Source: a virus
Reading direction: 5' to 3' (one strand)
IMG/VR virus record: IMGVR_UViG_3300042197_004373
Coordinates: 1 to 31,888 of that record
DNA: 31,888 nt
Below, one piece after another: positions 5,857 to 13,347 of the stretch (positions are counted from its first letter, which is position 1; each line of letters begins with the position of its first letter). The position numbers and the translations under genes were made by a program. A model generated the notes under the pieces. It was not told the origin of the DNA, did no database searches, and saw nothing but the letters and a program-made list of their open reading frames with translations.

Positions 5857-6750
5857 TTATGTTCCCCACTCGTTCTTGTAAATATCGACCTGAAGTCTGG
5901 GGCTGTAGCGCCACCCTCTTTCGAGTGCTAGATTTGCCACTTCCTGCACATTGAGATTGTACACCTGTGGAACACCGCCCGCGGGCATGAGATATATGGG
6001 ACCACCAAATCCGGCATCTCTATATTCTGCCACAGCACGTTCTGCATCCTCCACATCCTGCCGTGTGGCCACCACGAACTTGAGATAGGTCGAACCCACC
6101 AGTTCATATTCTTTCACAACCTTGGGCTGAATCGCATTCTCCCAGCTCTCTCCCGAGCAGGGCAGTTTGGGGCTAACAGAAAAAGTGAGCCGATCATAAT
6201 CACGACCCATGCGGGTGAAATCTTCAAACAGATAATCACGCACCTGGCTGTACAAGAACTGGCTGCCATTGGTCTCGATGGTGACATCACGCAAGCCCTT
6301 CTTCCTTAGTAGATCCAGCAAGGTAGGATACAGTTGCTGATAGCCCAGCAAAGGTTCGCCACCGGTGATGATGAAATGTATCTGGTCGCTGAAGTCTTGA
6401 TTCCAGGTTCCATTGGGTAACAAATCATTGATTCGATCCGCGATAGTATAAACATCTTCCTGTTGGTTGAATCGTTTGAACTCGGGATAGATAGATGCGT
6501 AGGTATCGCAACCTGTTGTGACCAAGGGTAAATCCTTGAATTCTTGATAACGGCCCGGATCCTTCTCTACCATCTGGATGATTTCTGTCACTTCGGGATT
6601 ATGACCTTCGATCCGCTCGTCTCTGGATCGTCCAAACTTGCGGCAGCGGAAGTTGCAACCAAACGTGCGAAAGAATATCGAGGGCACGCCGGCCCACTTG
6701 CCTTCGCCCTGAAGGCTGTAAAATATTTCAGTATAGGTTATTTTTTCCAT
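5857..6750 (-). CDS. queE: QueE-like 7-carboxy-7-deazaguanine synthase (radical SAM)
   Basis: The 297-residue product starts MEKITYTEIFYSLQGEG; the SLQGEGKWAGVPSIFFRTFGCN block (about 12-33) is the QueE signature. QueE turns 6-carboxy-tetrahydropterin into 7-carboxy-7-deazaguanine using S-adenosylmethionine and a 4Fe-4S cluster. The SAM-binding FIITGGEPLLG is at 127-136. The cluster motif is unusual: Cys32-x3-Cys36 is present, but the third Cys of the normal CX3CX2C seems to be Cys81 in GCDTYAS, matching the WCDT of cellular enzymes after an insertion of about 42 residues. The length (cellular forms about 210-245) fits that. The start at 6750 lies eight bases after the glycosylase stop, without a clear Shine-Dalgarno. 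FolE, QueD-like and DpdA partners are in the window; QueC is not. Confidence 0.88.
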   Translation of the reverse strand: MEKITYTEIFYSLQGEGKWAGVPSIFFRTFGCNFRCRKFGRSRDERIEGHNPEVTEIIQMVEKDPGRYQEFKDLPLVTTGCDTYASIYPEFKRFNQQEDVYTIADRINDLLPNGTWNQDFSDQIHFIITGGEPLLGYQQLYPTLLDLLRKKGLRDVTIETNGSQFLYSQVRDYLFEDFTRMGRDYDRLTFSVSPKLPCSGESWENAIQPKVVKEYELVGSTYLKFVVATRQDVEDAERAVAEYRDAGFGGPIYLMPAGGVPQVYNLNVQEVANLALERGWRYSPRLQVDIYKNEWGT

Positions 6751-6758
6751 GAGATTAT

Positions 6759-7190
6759 TTAGGCGGTAATGAAAATTTCTTCCTGCAAATATCGTTTCAA
6801 TTCTTTGTCTGTGGGTTTGATGGTATAATTGCCTTTGAAAAAGATTTCGTATGAATCTGACCCATACTTGCCGATACCATACAACATTGTAGCATCTTGC
6901 TGATCCCAAGTCAAGAAATCTTCAGTCATCCTTTGAAGGCGTTTGCACCGCACATTGACCATGCCCAGAGGCCAGATCACATCCTTGATGTCCTGCTCCT
7001 GGGCGCGCCGGAAAAACAAAGCATTGGGCCAATGAGACAGGAATAAGGGCAGCACCGTTTTCACAGGTTTGCGACCAGTCTGGTTCAGCATGATCACGGC
7101 CACCATGTGCTGCCAGATCAGTTCTGATCGAGTGATTCCGGGCAACTGCTGTTGCACCATGAGATCATCACGCAAGGGCTTAATTGTCAT
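6759..7190 (-). CDS. MBD4-like HhH-GPD DNA glycosylase
   Basis: The 143-residue protein aligns well, by eye, with the glycosylase domain of eukaryotic MBD4. It has LIWQHMVAVIMLNQTGRKPV (24-43, like the MBD4 helix with LNRTSGK), PLGMVNVRCKRLQRMTEDFL (74-93), the helix-hairpin-helix LYGIGKYGSDSYEIF (103-117), and KPTDKELKRYL, where Asp128 matches the catalytic Asp of MBD4 (PEDHKLNKY). There is no C-terminal Cys cluster, unlike Nth and MutY. MBD4 removes T or U from mismatches with G, especially at deaminated modified cytosine. Here it could remove deaminated or otherwise altered bases from phage or host DNA; the substrate is inferred. It is ATGA-coupled to the radical SAM gene and sits eight bases before queE. 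Confidence 0.85.
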   Translation of the reverse strand: MTIKPLRDDLMVQQQLPGITRSELIWQHMVAVIMLNQTGRKPVKTVLPLFLSHWPNALFFRRAQEQDIKDVIWPLGMVNVRCKRLQRMTEDFLTWDQQDATMLYGIGKYGSDSYEIFFKGNYTIKPTDKELKRYLQEEIFITA

Positions 7191-8464
7191 ATTAGGCTCA
7201 TAGAATAGTTTATCTCTTTGAACTGTTTGACTAGATCTGCGTAAAGAGGATGTGTTGGATTGTAAATATTTTTCCGATCAAATTCTTCTTGTGACCAGGT
7301 ACCCCAATTCCACATTTTTTGCCAATTGATATGTTTGATATCCAGTTCTTTGCATAAAGTCACAAACATGGGAATCTCTTGGTAGTTATCCAACTGTACC
7401 ACATAATCTGCAAAGAGTTGGCATCTTGGTGCATACTGATCAATTTGTTGGCGCAACCACCGCACATTTTCCAGCAATTGGTTCCATTTACCGCCGACAC
7501 GAACTTTGTGATAGGTGTCAGCGGTGGCAGCATCAAAACTCACACGCATTTGACTGATCGTTGGCAATAGCGAGAGCACTAAATCAGATTTTTTTTTCAG
7601 ATAGCTGCCATTGGTCTGGATATGATGCGATATCATGGATTTTTTGTCCGAGGATGCTATGTATTGTAAAAGATCCAGATACACATCACTGATAAAAGGT
7701 TCTCCTCCACACCACCGTATGCAAACTGGATGCTCTGTGATTTGATCAATGATCATGTGTTTGATAAGCCCAACTAGACGATTGTTAACAGCCCGCATCA
7801 CATGATTTTTGTTGTTGTTGATCAATTCAGTTCGGCAACTGGGGCATCGGAAGTTGCAAGTAGCATCAAAATCCAAAATTATGTGAGAAGGTATACGATC
7901 TATATACAGTTCCGGACGCCTGTATAATCGAGCAGGTTGAATCTCTGGACCTTGAGACTGGTATTCATCAGTGGGTATGGGAGAAAAAAAACCACAGATA
8001 TGATTGTTACAATATGTGTATCTTCCTTCAAGGATCTCTTGGCGAATACTCAGACACAAGTCATTGTTAAGCAAGTCGTAAATGCTGGTCGTTTGCTGCA
8101 GATTACCCACAAATTTTGGTATCCAGCTTGGACTGTGGCAAATGAACACATCACCATTTGCATTTATACCCATGGTGTTCCAAGGTACTCGGCAGTGCGA
8201 GCCTGTGTATTTTTTATCAAAAAATATCTGCCTTTGGCGGCGCTGATTGGCCAAAGCCAATTGATCTCCTTGCAAAACTTGTGTTTGATAGTTTTCTGCC
8301 ATCATCCGGACAAAGTCTTTGACTTCTATCGCGATAGCCGGATTGGAACCAAGATCACCATTGATGATTTCTTCATAGCTGGGCCAGTCTGGCCCAGCGA
8401 ATCGCTGATAATCTTTCCTGCCTATCATGGTTTTCAATTGTTTTTGTTGCTCAAAATCAATCAT
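7187..8464 (-). CDS. Radical SAM protein with N-terminal SPASM-like domain
   Basis: The 425-residue protein has the radical SAM cluster motif FDATCNFRCPSC (Cys203, 207, 210), the SAM-binding RWCGGEPFIS (251-259), and core strands such as SHHIQTNGSYL and MRVSFDAATADTYHKVR. In front of the core, residues 90-160 look like a SPASM domain that normally follows it: CRVPWNTMGINANGDVFICHS, then GNLQQTTSIYDLLNND and YCNNHICGF (Cys91, 109, 152, 157 as candidate auxiliary-cluster ligands). SPASM enzymes modify peptides, sugars or other substrates; none can be named here. It lies between an SGNH hydrolase (overlap of 8 bases) and the MBD4-like glycosylase (ATGA). Confidence 0.85.
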   Translation of the reverse strand: MIDFEQQKQLKTMIGRKDYQRFAGPDWPSYEEIINGDLGSNPAIAIEVKDFVRMMAENYQTQVLQGDQLALANQRRQRQIFFDKKYTGSHCRVPWNTMGINANGDVFICHSPSWIPKFVGNLQQTTSIYDLLNNDLCLSIRQEILEGRYTYCNNHICGFFSPIPTDEYQSQGPEIQPARLYRRPELYIDRIPSHIILDFDATCNFRCPSCRTELINNNKNHVMRAVNNRLVGLIKHMIIDQITEHPVCIRWCGGEPFISDVYLDLLQYIASSDKKSMISHHIQTNGSYLKKKSDLVLSLLPTISQMRVSFDAATADTYHKVRVGGKWNQLLENVRWLRQQIDQYAPRCQLFADYVVQLDNYQEIPMFVTLCKELDIKHINWQKMWNWGTWSQEEFDRKNIYNPTHPLYADLVKQFKEINYSMSLI

Positions 8465-9281
8465 TGGTGATACCTAATGCCTTGGCGTACCGATGTTGCC
8501 ATAAGGCACTGGCGGCTAGATGTGCCTCTTCCAATGGATGCAGTAATTCAGTCACAGGGAACTGATTATGATGACTCCATTCCAAAAAAGTAAGACCTTC
8601 AAAAGTTTCAAGAGTGGGCCTGATCTCACTCTGCAATGTTTGTATATACCGGGGAACTTGTGTTTTTTCATAATCCTGAGCTATCTCCTCCTGGATATAC
8701 ATGGGCAGAGTAGGTATCTGCTCTTCAGTATCGATCATTGGCCAATCGGGATCTTTGTATGCATCATAATGATCCAATCTATTACCACAAAAGATTGCCA
8801 ACATGGATCGATCCATAAAGGTCTGGATGGAATTGACACCGTATTTTTTCATCCAACATTGCGCGGCGTAGATAGCTTGCAAACTCCTGAACTTGTTCCA
8901 GATATCGCTACGTCCAATGTGATCATTATAAAATGCTATCAACTGCTGGGCCTGCTGTAGACCAACTAAATTCTCTATTTTGCTTGGTACACAAGTAGGT
9001 CCCAATGCGATCCATTGAGACAGATCTGTAAGATAAAAATCCCATCGCATAGACCATGTCCAATTGATCACTGCCAATGTGTCCTGCGTGGAATGATCGC
9101 TGAAATAACTGTAAATCTGCTGCGCTATATGTTCATTGCCACAGCCGGCCAGTGCTTTTGTTTCATATTTGCAACCCAATGATTGAGCTACCAAACCGGG
9201 CCAAGCTCGATGACCGTCATGGTTATCACACAGTTCATTGCCATAAACAAAACTGTCACCAAATCCCACAATCTTTGTCAC
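8457..9281 (-). CDS. SGNH/GDSL-type hydrolase
   Basis: The gene starts with GTG at 9281, with AGGAG six bases upstream. The 274-residue product begins TKIVGFGDSFVYGNEL, the classical GDS block with Ser at about residue 10, then LAGCGNEHIAQQIYSYF (Gly/Asn block) and HPLEEAHLAASALW near the C-terminus (possible His block). No signal peptide or membrane segment is seen, so it would act in the cytoplasm or on virion parts. Such enzymes remove or add acyl groups; together with the nearby sugar genes, de- or re-acetylation of a glycan is plausible but inferred. It differs in sequence from the SGNH-like protein at 3657-4364. Confidence 0.78.
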   Translation of the reverse strand: MTKIVGFGDSFVYGNELCDNHDGHRAWPGLVAQSLGCKYETKALAGCGNEHIAQQIYSYFSDHSTQDTLAVINWTWSMRWDFYLTDLSQWIALGPTCVPSKIENLVGLQQAQQLIAFYNDHIGRSDIWNKFRSLQAIYAAQCWMKKYGVNSIQTFMDRSMLAIFCGNRLDHYDAYKDPDWPMIDTEEQIPTLPMYIQEEIAQDYEKTQVPRYIQTLQSEIRPTLETFEGLTFLEWSHHNQFPVTELLHPLEEAHLAASALWQHRYAKALGITND

Positions 9282-9333
9282 TCTGACTCCTGGAAAACAG
9301 GATCCAACGGTGATCGGTACTTTTTGTTGGTGT

Positions 9334-9717
9334 TCACTTAGTGATAGAAGAACGTCTTACAAAGTCTTGCAGCCTGGGTGGTTCCCAGTTCGCAGGTTTA
9401 AGTACCTTGCCGTCTTCTCGCTTGGTCACGCGACCTGTGCGCGGATCTACTTTGTCAAAATTGCTTCGCATGACCTCTTTCCAGGCGCCATCAACATCCA
9501 CACCAAGGCTGTGCAAGGCGCCGGCTGTGACTACCAAGAGGTCAATCAAAGCATCTAGCTGTTCCACAGTGTCTCGGTCCTCCAGTGCATCCTGTAGTTC
9601 CTGCACTTCTTCCGTGATGAGATTGCAGTACATTTGGTACTGCGATTCCGCATATTCATCCGTGATCTGTCCGCAAGCCCGCATGAATTTGCGTTGATCG
9701 TTCAATATATCACTCAT
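9334..9717 (-). CDS. MazG-like NTP pyrophosphohydrolase
   Basis: The start at 9717 forms an ATGA overlap with the phosphoribosyltransferase stop and gives 127 residues (MSDILNDQRKFMRACGQ...). The metal-binding helices are NLITEEVQELQDAL and EQLDALIDLLVVTAGALHSLG, the EExxE and D-x2-D pattern of MazG/HisE-type all-alpha pyrophosphatases. The C-terminal VMRSNFDKVDPRTGRVTKREDGKVLKPANWEPP is typical of phage and bacterial proteins annotated as phosphoribosyl-ATP pyrophosphohydrolase-like. It probably cleaves a non-canonical or excess (d)NTP. Coupling to a phosphoribosyltransferase supports a nucleotide role. Confidence 0.85.
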   Translation of the reverse strand: MSDILNDQRKFMRACGQITDEYAESQYQMYCNLITEEVQELQDALEDRDTVEQLDALIDLLVVTAGALHSLGVDVDGAWKEVMRSNFDKVDPRTGRVTKREDGKVLKPANWEPPRLQDFVRRSSITK

Positions 9718-10211
9718 TGATGTTGCTCCTCTGGATTCCAGCGCCTCCACCATTCCTCCCAGGGAAATACGATCCACTGGGGATCAGAGGCCTTGTTGAT
9801 GTTTTCTGCTGAGTAATCAGGAGTATGGATGCTGTTACTGCTTTCGTTGTCATACAGCACTGCCACACGAACATTATTGCCCCAACGCTCTGCGATGTCC
9901 CAATCCTTGCGGATCCAGTTAAAAGTGGCACCGCTATCGTTGATGTCGTCGACGATCAAGATGTTTTTGAGACCGGCAGCATCTTCCTGCATCCACAAAT
10001 TGCTTTCGCAATCTTCATTGCCATCTCTCAAGCTCACTTTGAGTGCGTGCATGGGCACATCTAGATACTGGCTGATGAGATTGGCTGGTGTGAGTCCACC
10101 TCTGGTAATACCCACCACATAATCCGGTACCCAGCGATCGTGCCACATCTGGCGCACTAGCTCTTGCACTTGGCGCTGCACATCGTTCCAACTCACATAG
10201 ATTTTTTTCAT
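9714..10211 (-). CDS. Purine-type phosphoribosyltransferase
   Basis: The 165-residue protein has the type I PRTase fold: WVPDYVVGITRGGLTPANLIS (27-47, the substrate flexible-loop region and PPi loop) and NILIVDDINDSGATFN (the PRPP-binding motif, with two acidic residues). Its length and the WIVFPWEEWW ending fit bacterial xanthine/hypoxanthine (Gpt-like) phosphoribosyltransferases. It would join a purine-like base to PRPP to make a nucleotide. In a phage with 7-deazaguanine genes an unusual base substrate is conceivable, but this is speculation. It is ATGA-coupled to both the epimerase before it and the MazG-like gene after it. Confidence 0.85.
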   Translation of the reverse strand: MKKIYVSWNDVQRQVQELVRQMWHDRWVPDYVVGITRGGLTPANLISQYLDVPMHALKVSLRDGNEDCESNLWMQEDAAGLKNILIVDDINDSGATFNWIRKDWDIAERWGNNVRVAVLYDNESSNSIHTPDYSAENINKASDPQWIVFPWEEWWRRWNPEEQHQ

Positions 10212-11185
10212 GCGGCCTTATCTAGAGTTCCAGATTGTACCATATCAGCGATCCAATCATAGGTTTGTCGGAGTCCCAGTTCGAGATTGTCAGCAGGTGC
10301 CCAACCGATTGTGCTTTGGATCAATTCATTGTGGCTGTTGCGCCCCATCACGCCCTGTGGACCGGGTATGTTCTTTATTGTAACAGGTTTAGCAGCGATA
10401 GTCGATATCAGTTGGACCAGATCGTTTATAGAGATCATCCTCTCCGAACCCAGATTCAAGGGATGATCGCAATTGGAGGCCTGGATACGATGGATGCCTT
10501 CGATGCATTCGTCGATATAAAGAAAGCTGCGAGTTTGGTTGCCCGGACCCCATACCTCTACTGTACCGGTGCTCTCTGCTACTTTCCTGCACAGCGCAGC
10601 CGGAGCTTTTTCTTTGCCGTTGTTCCAGGAACCTAGAGGACCGAAAACATTGTGCAATCTTGCTATCCTCACACGAAGACCATAGTTGCGACCGAAACTC
10701 ATCCACAGGCGTTCTGAAAAAAGTTTCTCCCAGCCATACTCTGAATCAGGTTCAGCAGGATAAGCAGATGCTTCGCTAAGGAGTGGATTATCAGGATCCA
10801 GCTGATTGTAGGCCGGATACATGCAGGCTGACGAAGTGTAGAACACATTCAGCACACCTTTTTTCACCATTTCTTCCGCGATGTTGAGATTGATCATGGC
10901 ACTATTGTGCATGATGTCGGCATCGTTTTCACCGGTGAAGATATAGCCGGCACCACCCATGTCCGCGGCCAGCTGGTAAACTGTGTCGATATCAGCGGCG
11001 ATAAGTTTCCTTACATTAGCCTGCTCACGCAGATCCATTACATGGAACTCATCGGCATCTGTGTCGCGGTATTCGTGCTGTTTGATATCAGCACCAATCA
11101 CGTAATGACCTTGCTTTTTCAAACTGCTCACAAGGTGTCCACCGATGAATCCTCCTGCTCCGCAAACCAATATTTTTTTGTTCAT
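10208..11185 (-). CDS. GDP-mannose 3,5-epimerase-like SDR enzyme
   Basis: This 325-residue extended short-chain dehydrogenase has the NAD-binding GAGGFIGGHL (9-18) and the catalytic YxxxK (Tyr150, Lys154 in EYGWEK). Beyond the generic family it matches GDP-mannose 3,5-epimerase closely: QLAADMGGAGYI (71-82), SSACMYP with Cys121 at the acid/base position, RLHNVFGPLGSW, GKEKAPAALCRK (with the second acid/base Lys) and NQTRSFLYIDECIEGI. The plant enzyme turns GDP-mannose into GDP-L-galactose; bacterial and phage relatives may act on related GDP-sugars. It is ATGA-coupled to the methyltransferase and to the PRTase. It likely supplies a sugar for the glycosyltransferases nearby. Confidence 0.87.
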   Translation of the reverse strand: MNKKILVCGAGGFIGGHLVSSLKKQGHYVIGADIKQHEYRDTDADEFHVMDLREQANVRKLIAADIDTVYQLAADMGGAGYIFTGENDADIMHNSAMINLNIAEEMVKKGVLNVFYTSSACMYPAYNQLDPDNPLLSEASAYPAEPDSEYGWEKLFSERLWMSFGRNYGLRVRIARLHNVFGPLGSWNNGKEKAPAALCRKVAESTGTVEVWGPGNQTRSFLYIDECIEGIHRIQASNCDHPLNLGSERMISINDLVQLISTIAAKPVTIKNIPGPQGVMGRNSHNELIQSTIGWAPADNLELGLRQTYDWIADMVQSGTLDKAA

Positions 11186-11880
11186 TTTTCGTCCTTGATA
11201 TAAAGTGGCTGCACCTGCGAAATTTCGGATCTCAGTGTGAGATTCGGTAATGCAGTGCGGCTACCCACAAACACCGCCCTGGTATTTAAGTGTGTTTGTT
11301 TACCCCAATCTAAAGGAAATTCAGGATGATTGGGTTGAGTGGTTGTTATATAGCCATGTCCCCAGTAACGCTTGAGGCGTCCGAGTATCCAAGATCGGCT
11401 AGGGCGGCAAGCTCGGCCCACAGTGCTCTGATCATTCACGGCCGGATCACTGACGAGATACAGGGTCTCATCCTGATCCGTGTTTACAAACAGCTCTAGC
11501 ATGATCTGTCCGGTGCAGATCTTGGCCAACATGGCTAGAACTCGATCTGGATCACCCACATGATACAGCAAACCATAACAGTAAACAAGGTCAAATGAGC
11601 CCAGCCTCGCAAGATCGGCTTCTTGCTCGAGATCGATCTGTTGCACCGGCACTCCGGGCCATCGCCTGCGGATCTCTACCACGTTGTCGGCCCGGCCATC
11701 GCTAGAGATCACATCGCAGCCTCGGTCCAGGAAAAAACCTGTGTGCAATCCTATGCCCGCACCTACTTCCAGCACACGCCGTCCGGGCCCGATATCAAGA
11801 CCCAATGAATCAAGATGCTCCTGCCGGGCCAGATTGATCGCCTGCGCGTTGGGTGCTAAAAAACAATCAAACTGGCTCAT
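11182..11880 (-). CDS. Class I SAM-dependent methyltransferase
   Basis: The start at 11880 (MSQFDCFLAPN) is preferred because it lies just after the upstream stop with AAGGAC ten bases before it; an ATG at 11904 would overlap. The 232-residue protein has motif I RVLEVGAGIGLHTGFFL (about residues 35-51), an acidic motif II (VISSDGRADNVVEI) and FDLVYCYGLLYHVGDPDRVL as motifs IV-V. The C-terminal half (AVNDQSTVGRACRPSRSWIL..., GHGYITTTQPNHPEFPLDW) is typical of methyltransferases in glycan clusters. The substrate is probably a sugar or glycan. It is ATGA-coupled to the epimerase. Confidence 0.82.
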   Translation of the reverse strand: MSQFDCFLAPNAQAINLARQEHLDSLGLDIGPGRRVLEVGAGIGLHTGFFLDRGCDVISSDGRADNVVEIRRRWPGVPVQQIDLEQEADLARLGSFDLVYCYGLLYHVGDPDRVLAMLAKICTGQIMLELFVNTDQDETLYLVSDPAVNDQSTVGRACRPSRSWILGRLKRYWGHGYITTTQPNHPEFPLDWGKQTHLNTRAVFVGSRTALPNLTLRSEISQVQPLYIKDEK

Positions 11881-11884
11881 TCTA

Positions 11885-12670
11885 TCAAGTCCTTGAAAAA
11901 TCAAACCAAGCCCAGGTGCACATGGGCGCTTCTCCGCTGTCTAGCAACTGCTGCCATGGTTGCTGAGTAGGTATGTTGATGTGCTCGGACTTCCGTACTT
12001 TGGCCCGATCATCGGCAGTTTCTTTGTGGGTATCGAGTTTGCCTTTATAATCTAAAGCCCGGCAGATGTCCACATGAACGATCTGATAGCGTGATCCCCA
12101 TGAATAGGTATGATAGTGTCGCCGCATCAAGCTCATCATGAGGTTATCGCACTGGGCCGCGTGCCCCACGCAGAATGCGAGATCTTCGTGCACGAAATCC
12201 GGATTGAACGGAGTCTGCAGCACATAGGCGTCGCAGAAATCGCCTTTGAGCCAATTCATCGCCTCAATGCCAAACAACGGCTGGTCTTCCGTGCCGTCGG
12301 CCCTGAGATTGAACCTGGTGCATACCATGGCCTTGTGAGGATGGCCCCGTGCGAAAAAATCTCGGTCTATGTTGGGCCAATATAGACCTTGTAGATATGT
12401 GTCCAGATTGATAATGATGATCACGCTGTTGGCCTCGATGTGTTGATTGGCATGATCGATCACATCGCGGAACTCCATGCGCCGGTTCAGCAACATGGTC
12501 TCGATCCTGGGATCTGATGGCAGATCCTCGGCATGATCGGCGTGTTCGAGAAAAATTTTGTATCCATCAATCCATGTGTGTGCGAAGTTTTTTTTCATGC
12601 ACAGTGCATACTCCTCGCGCCTCCCACCATGGTTGTCTCGATAATAATTGAAGTACAGATATTTTTTCAC
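11885..12670 (-). CDS. Putative glycosyltransferase (GT-A-like)
   Basis: A GTG at 12670 overlapping the upstream stop as GTGA gives 261 residues and is preferred to the ATG at 12694, which lies deeper in the upstream gene. The protein starts VKKYLYFNYYRDNHGGRREE, continues with a helix, an NRRMEFRDVIDHANQHIE segment, and a hydrophobic strand ending in a possible metal/nucleotide site (VIIIINLDTYL). The layout recalls glycosyltransferase-like proteins of marine phages and bacteria in which the strand ends in NSDIYF-type acidic residues. The donor and acceptor are unknown. It sits between FkbM and another methyltransferase, in the centre of the glycan block. Confidence 0.6.
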   Translation of the reverse strand: MKKYLYFNYYRDNHGGRREEYALCMKKNFAHTWIDGYKIFLEHADHAEDLPSDPRIETMLLNRRMEFRDVIDHANQHIEANSVIIIINLDTYLQGLYWPNIDRDFFARGHPHKAMVCTRFNLRADGTEDQPLFGIEAMNWLKGDFCDAYVLQTPFNPDFVHEDLAFCVGHAAQCDNLMMSLMRRHYHTYSWGSRYQIVHVDICRALDYKGKLDTHKETADDRAKVRKSEHINIPTQQPWQQLLDSGEAPMCTWAWFDFSRT

Positions 12671-13347
12671 AACAGACTCGGATCTATGAACCAATCATCG
12701 TGTCCACTGAGTTCAGGCACGATATGGTGATATCCGTTGGCCAGCATGATGTTTTTGATTTGCTGCCGCCGGGGTTCGAGATAGTTATGTTCTATGCTGA
12801 AGATGGCCGCCCGATGCCGATCAAAATCAAAAGCCCCTAGTATGGCATGTTCGGAGCCTTCGGTGTCCATGCTCATGTAATCTAAACGATCTGGCGCCTG
12901 ATGCTGATCTAGCAGGTCATTGAGGCTCACTGTTTGCACAAGGTAAGTGGCACCTGTGCTGGCCTGGCGTCGTGCTGTGTGCATCTCATTGCTGTCAAAG
13001 AATTCAGTAAGCCCACTGAGACCCAGCTCGGTCAAGGTCTCTTTGAACTCCAGATGCTGACCGCTGACCTCATGCACTGCCCGTAGGTCGATCGAACAGG
13101 TTCGGTTCTGCAACAATGCCGCATGGAAGACGCGGCCGGGTTCGCATACTATGCCTCGCCAGCCTAGTTCCTGCTCTAAAACCGCGGTATTGCTGTATTG
13201 CACTCCATACATCACACCAAATTCAACGAAATATCCCCCATGTTTGTGGCCAGTCAGCGCCATTACCATGATGTCTTGGCCAAGCTGGCTATGGGTAGCG
13301 CCCGTATATGTTGATGCGAATTCAAGAATTCGTTTGGTCACGTCCAT
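12667..13347 (-). CDS. FkbM family methyltransferase
   Basis: The 226-residue protein matches FkbM-type methyltransferases: HSQLGQDIMVMALTG (about 19-33), GGYFVEFGVMYGVQYSNTAVLEQELGWRGIVCEP (37-70, the SAM-binding motif I and following acidic residue), and LDYMSMDTEGSEHAIL (about 155-170), where the Asp-Thr-Glu-Gly signature is clear. It ends GYHHIVPELSGHDDWFIDPSLL. FkbM enzymes methylate hydroxyl groups, often of sugars in capsules, lipopolysaccharide or secondary metabolites. It abuts the nucleotide-sugar dehydrogenase without a gap. Confidence 0.9.
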   Translation of the reverse strand: MDVTKRILEFASTYTGATHSQLGQDIMVMALTGHKHGGYFVEFGVMYGVQYSNTAVLEQELGWRGIVCEPGRVFHAALLQNRTCSIDLRAVHEVSGQHLEFKETLTELGLSGLTEFFDSNEMHTARRQASTGATYLVQTVSLNDLLDQHQAPDRLDYMSMDTEGSEHAILGAFDFDRHRAAIFSIEHNYLEPRRQQIKNIMLANGYHHIVPELSGHDDWFIDPSLL

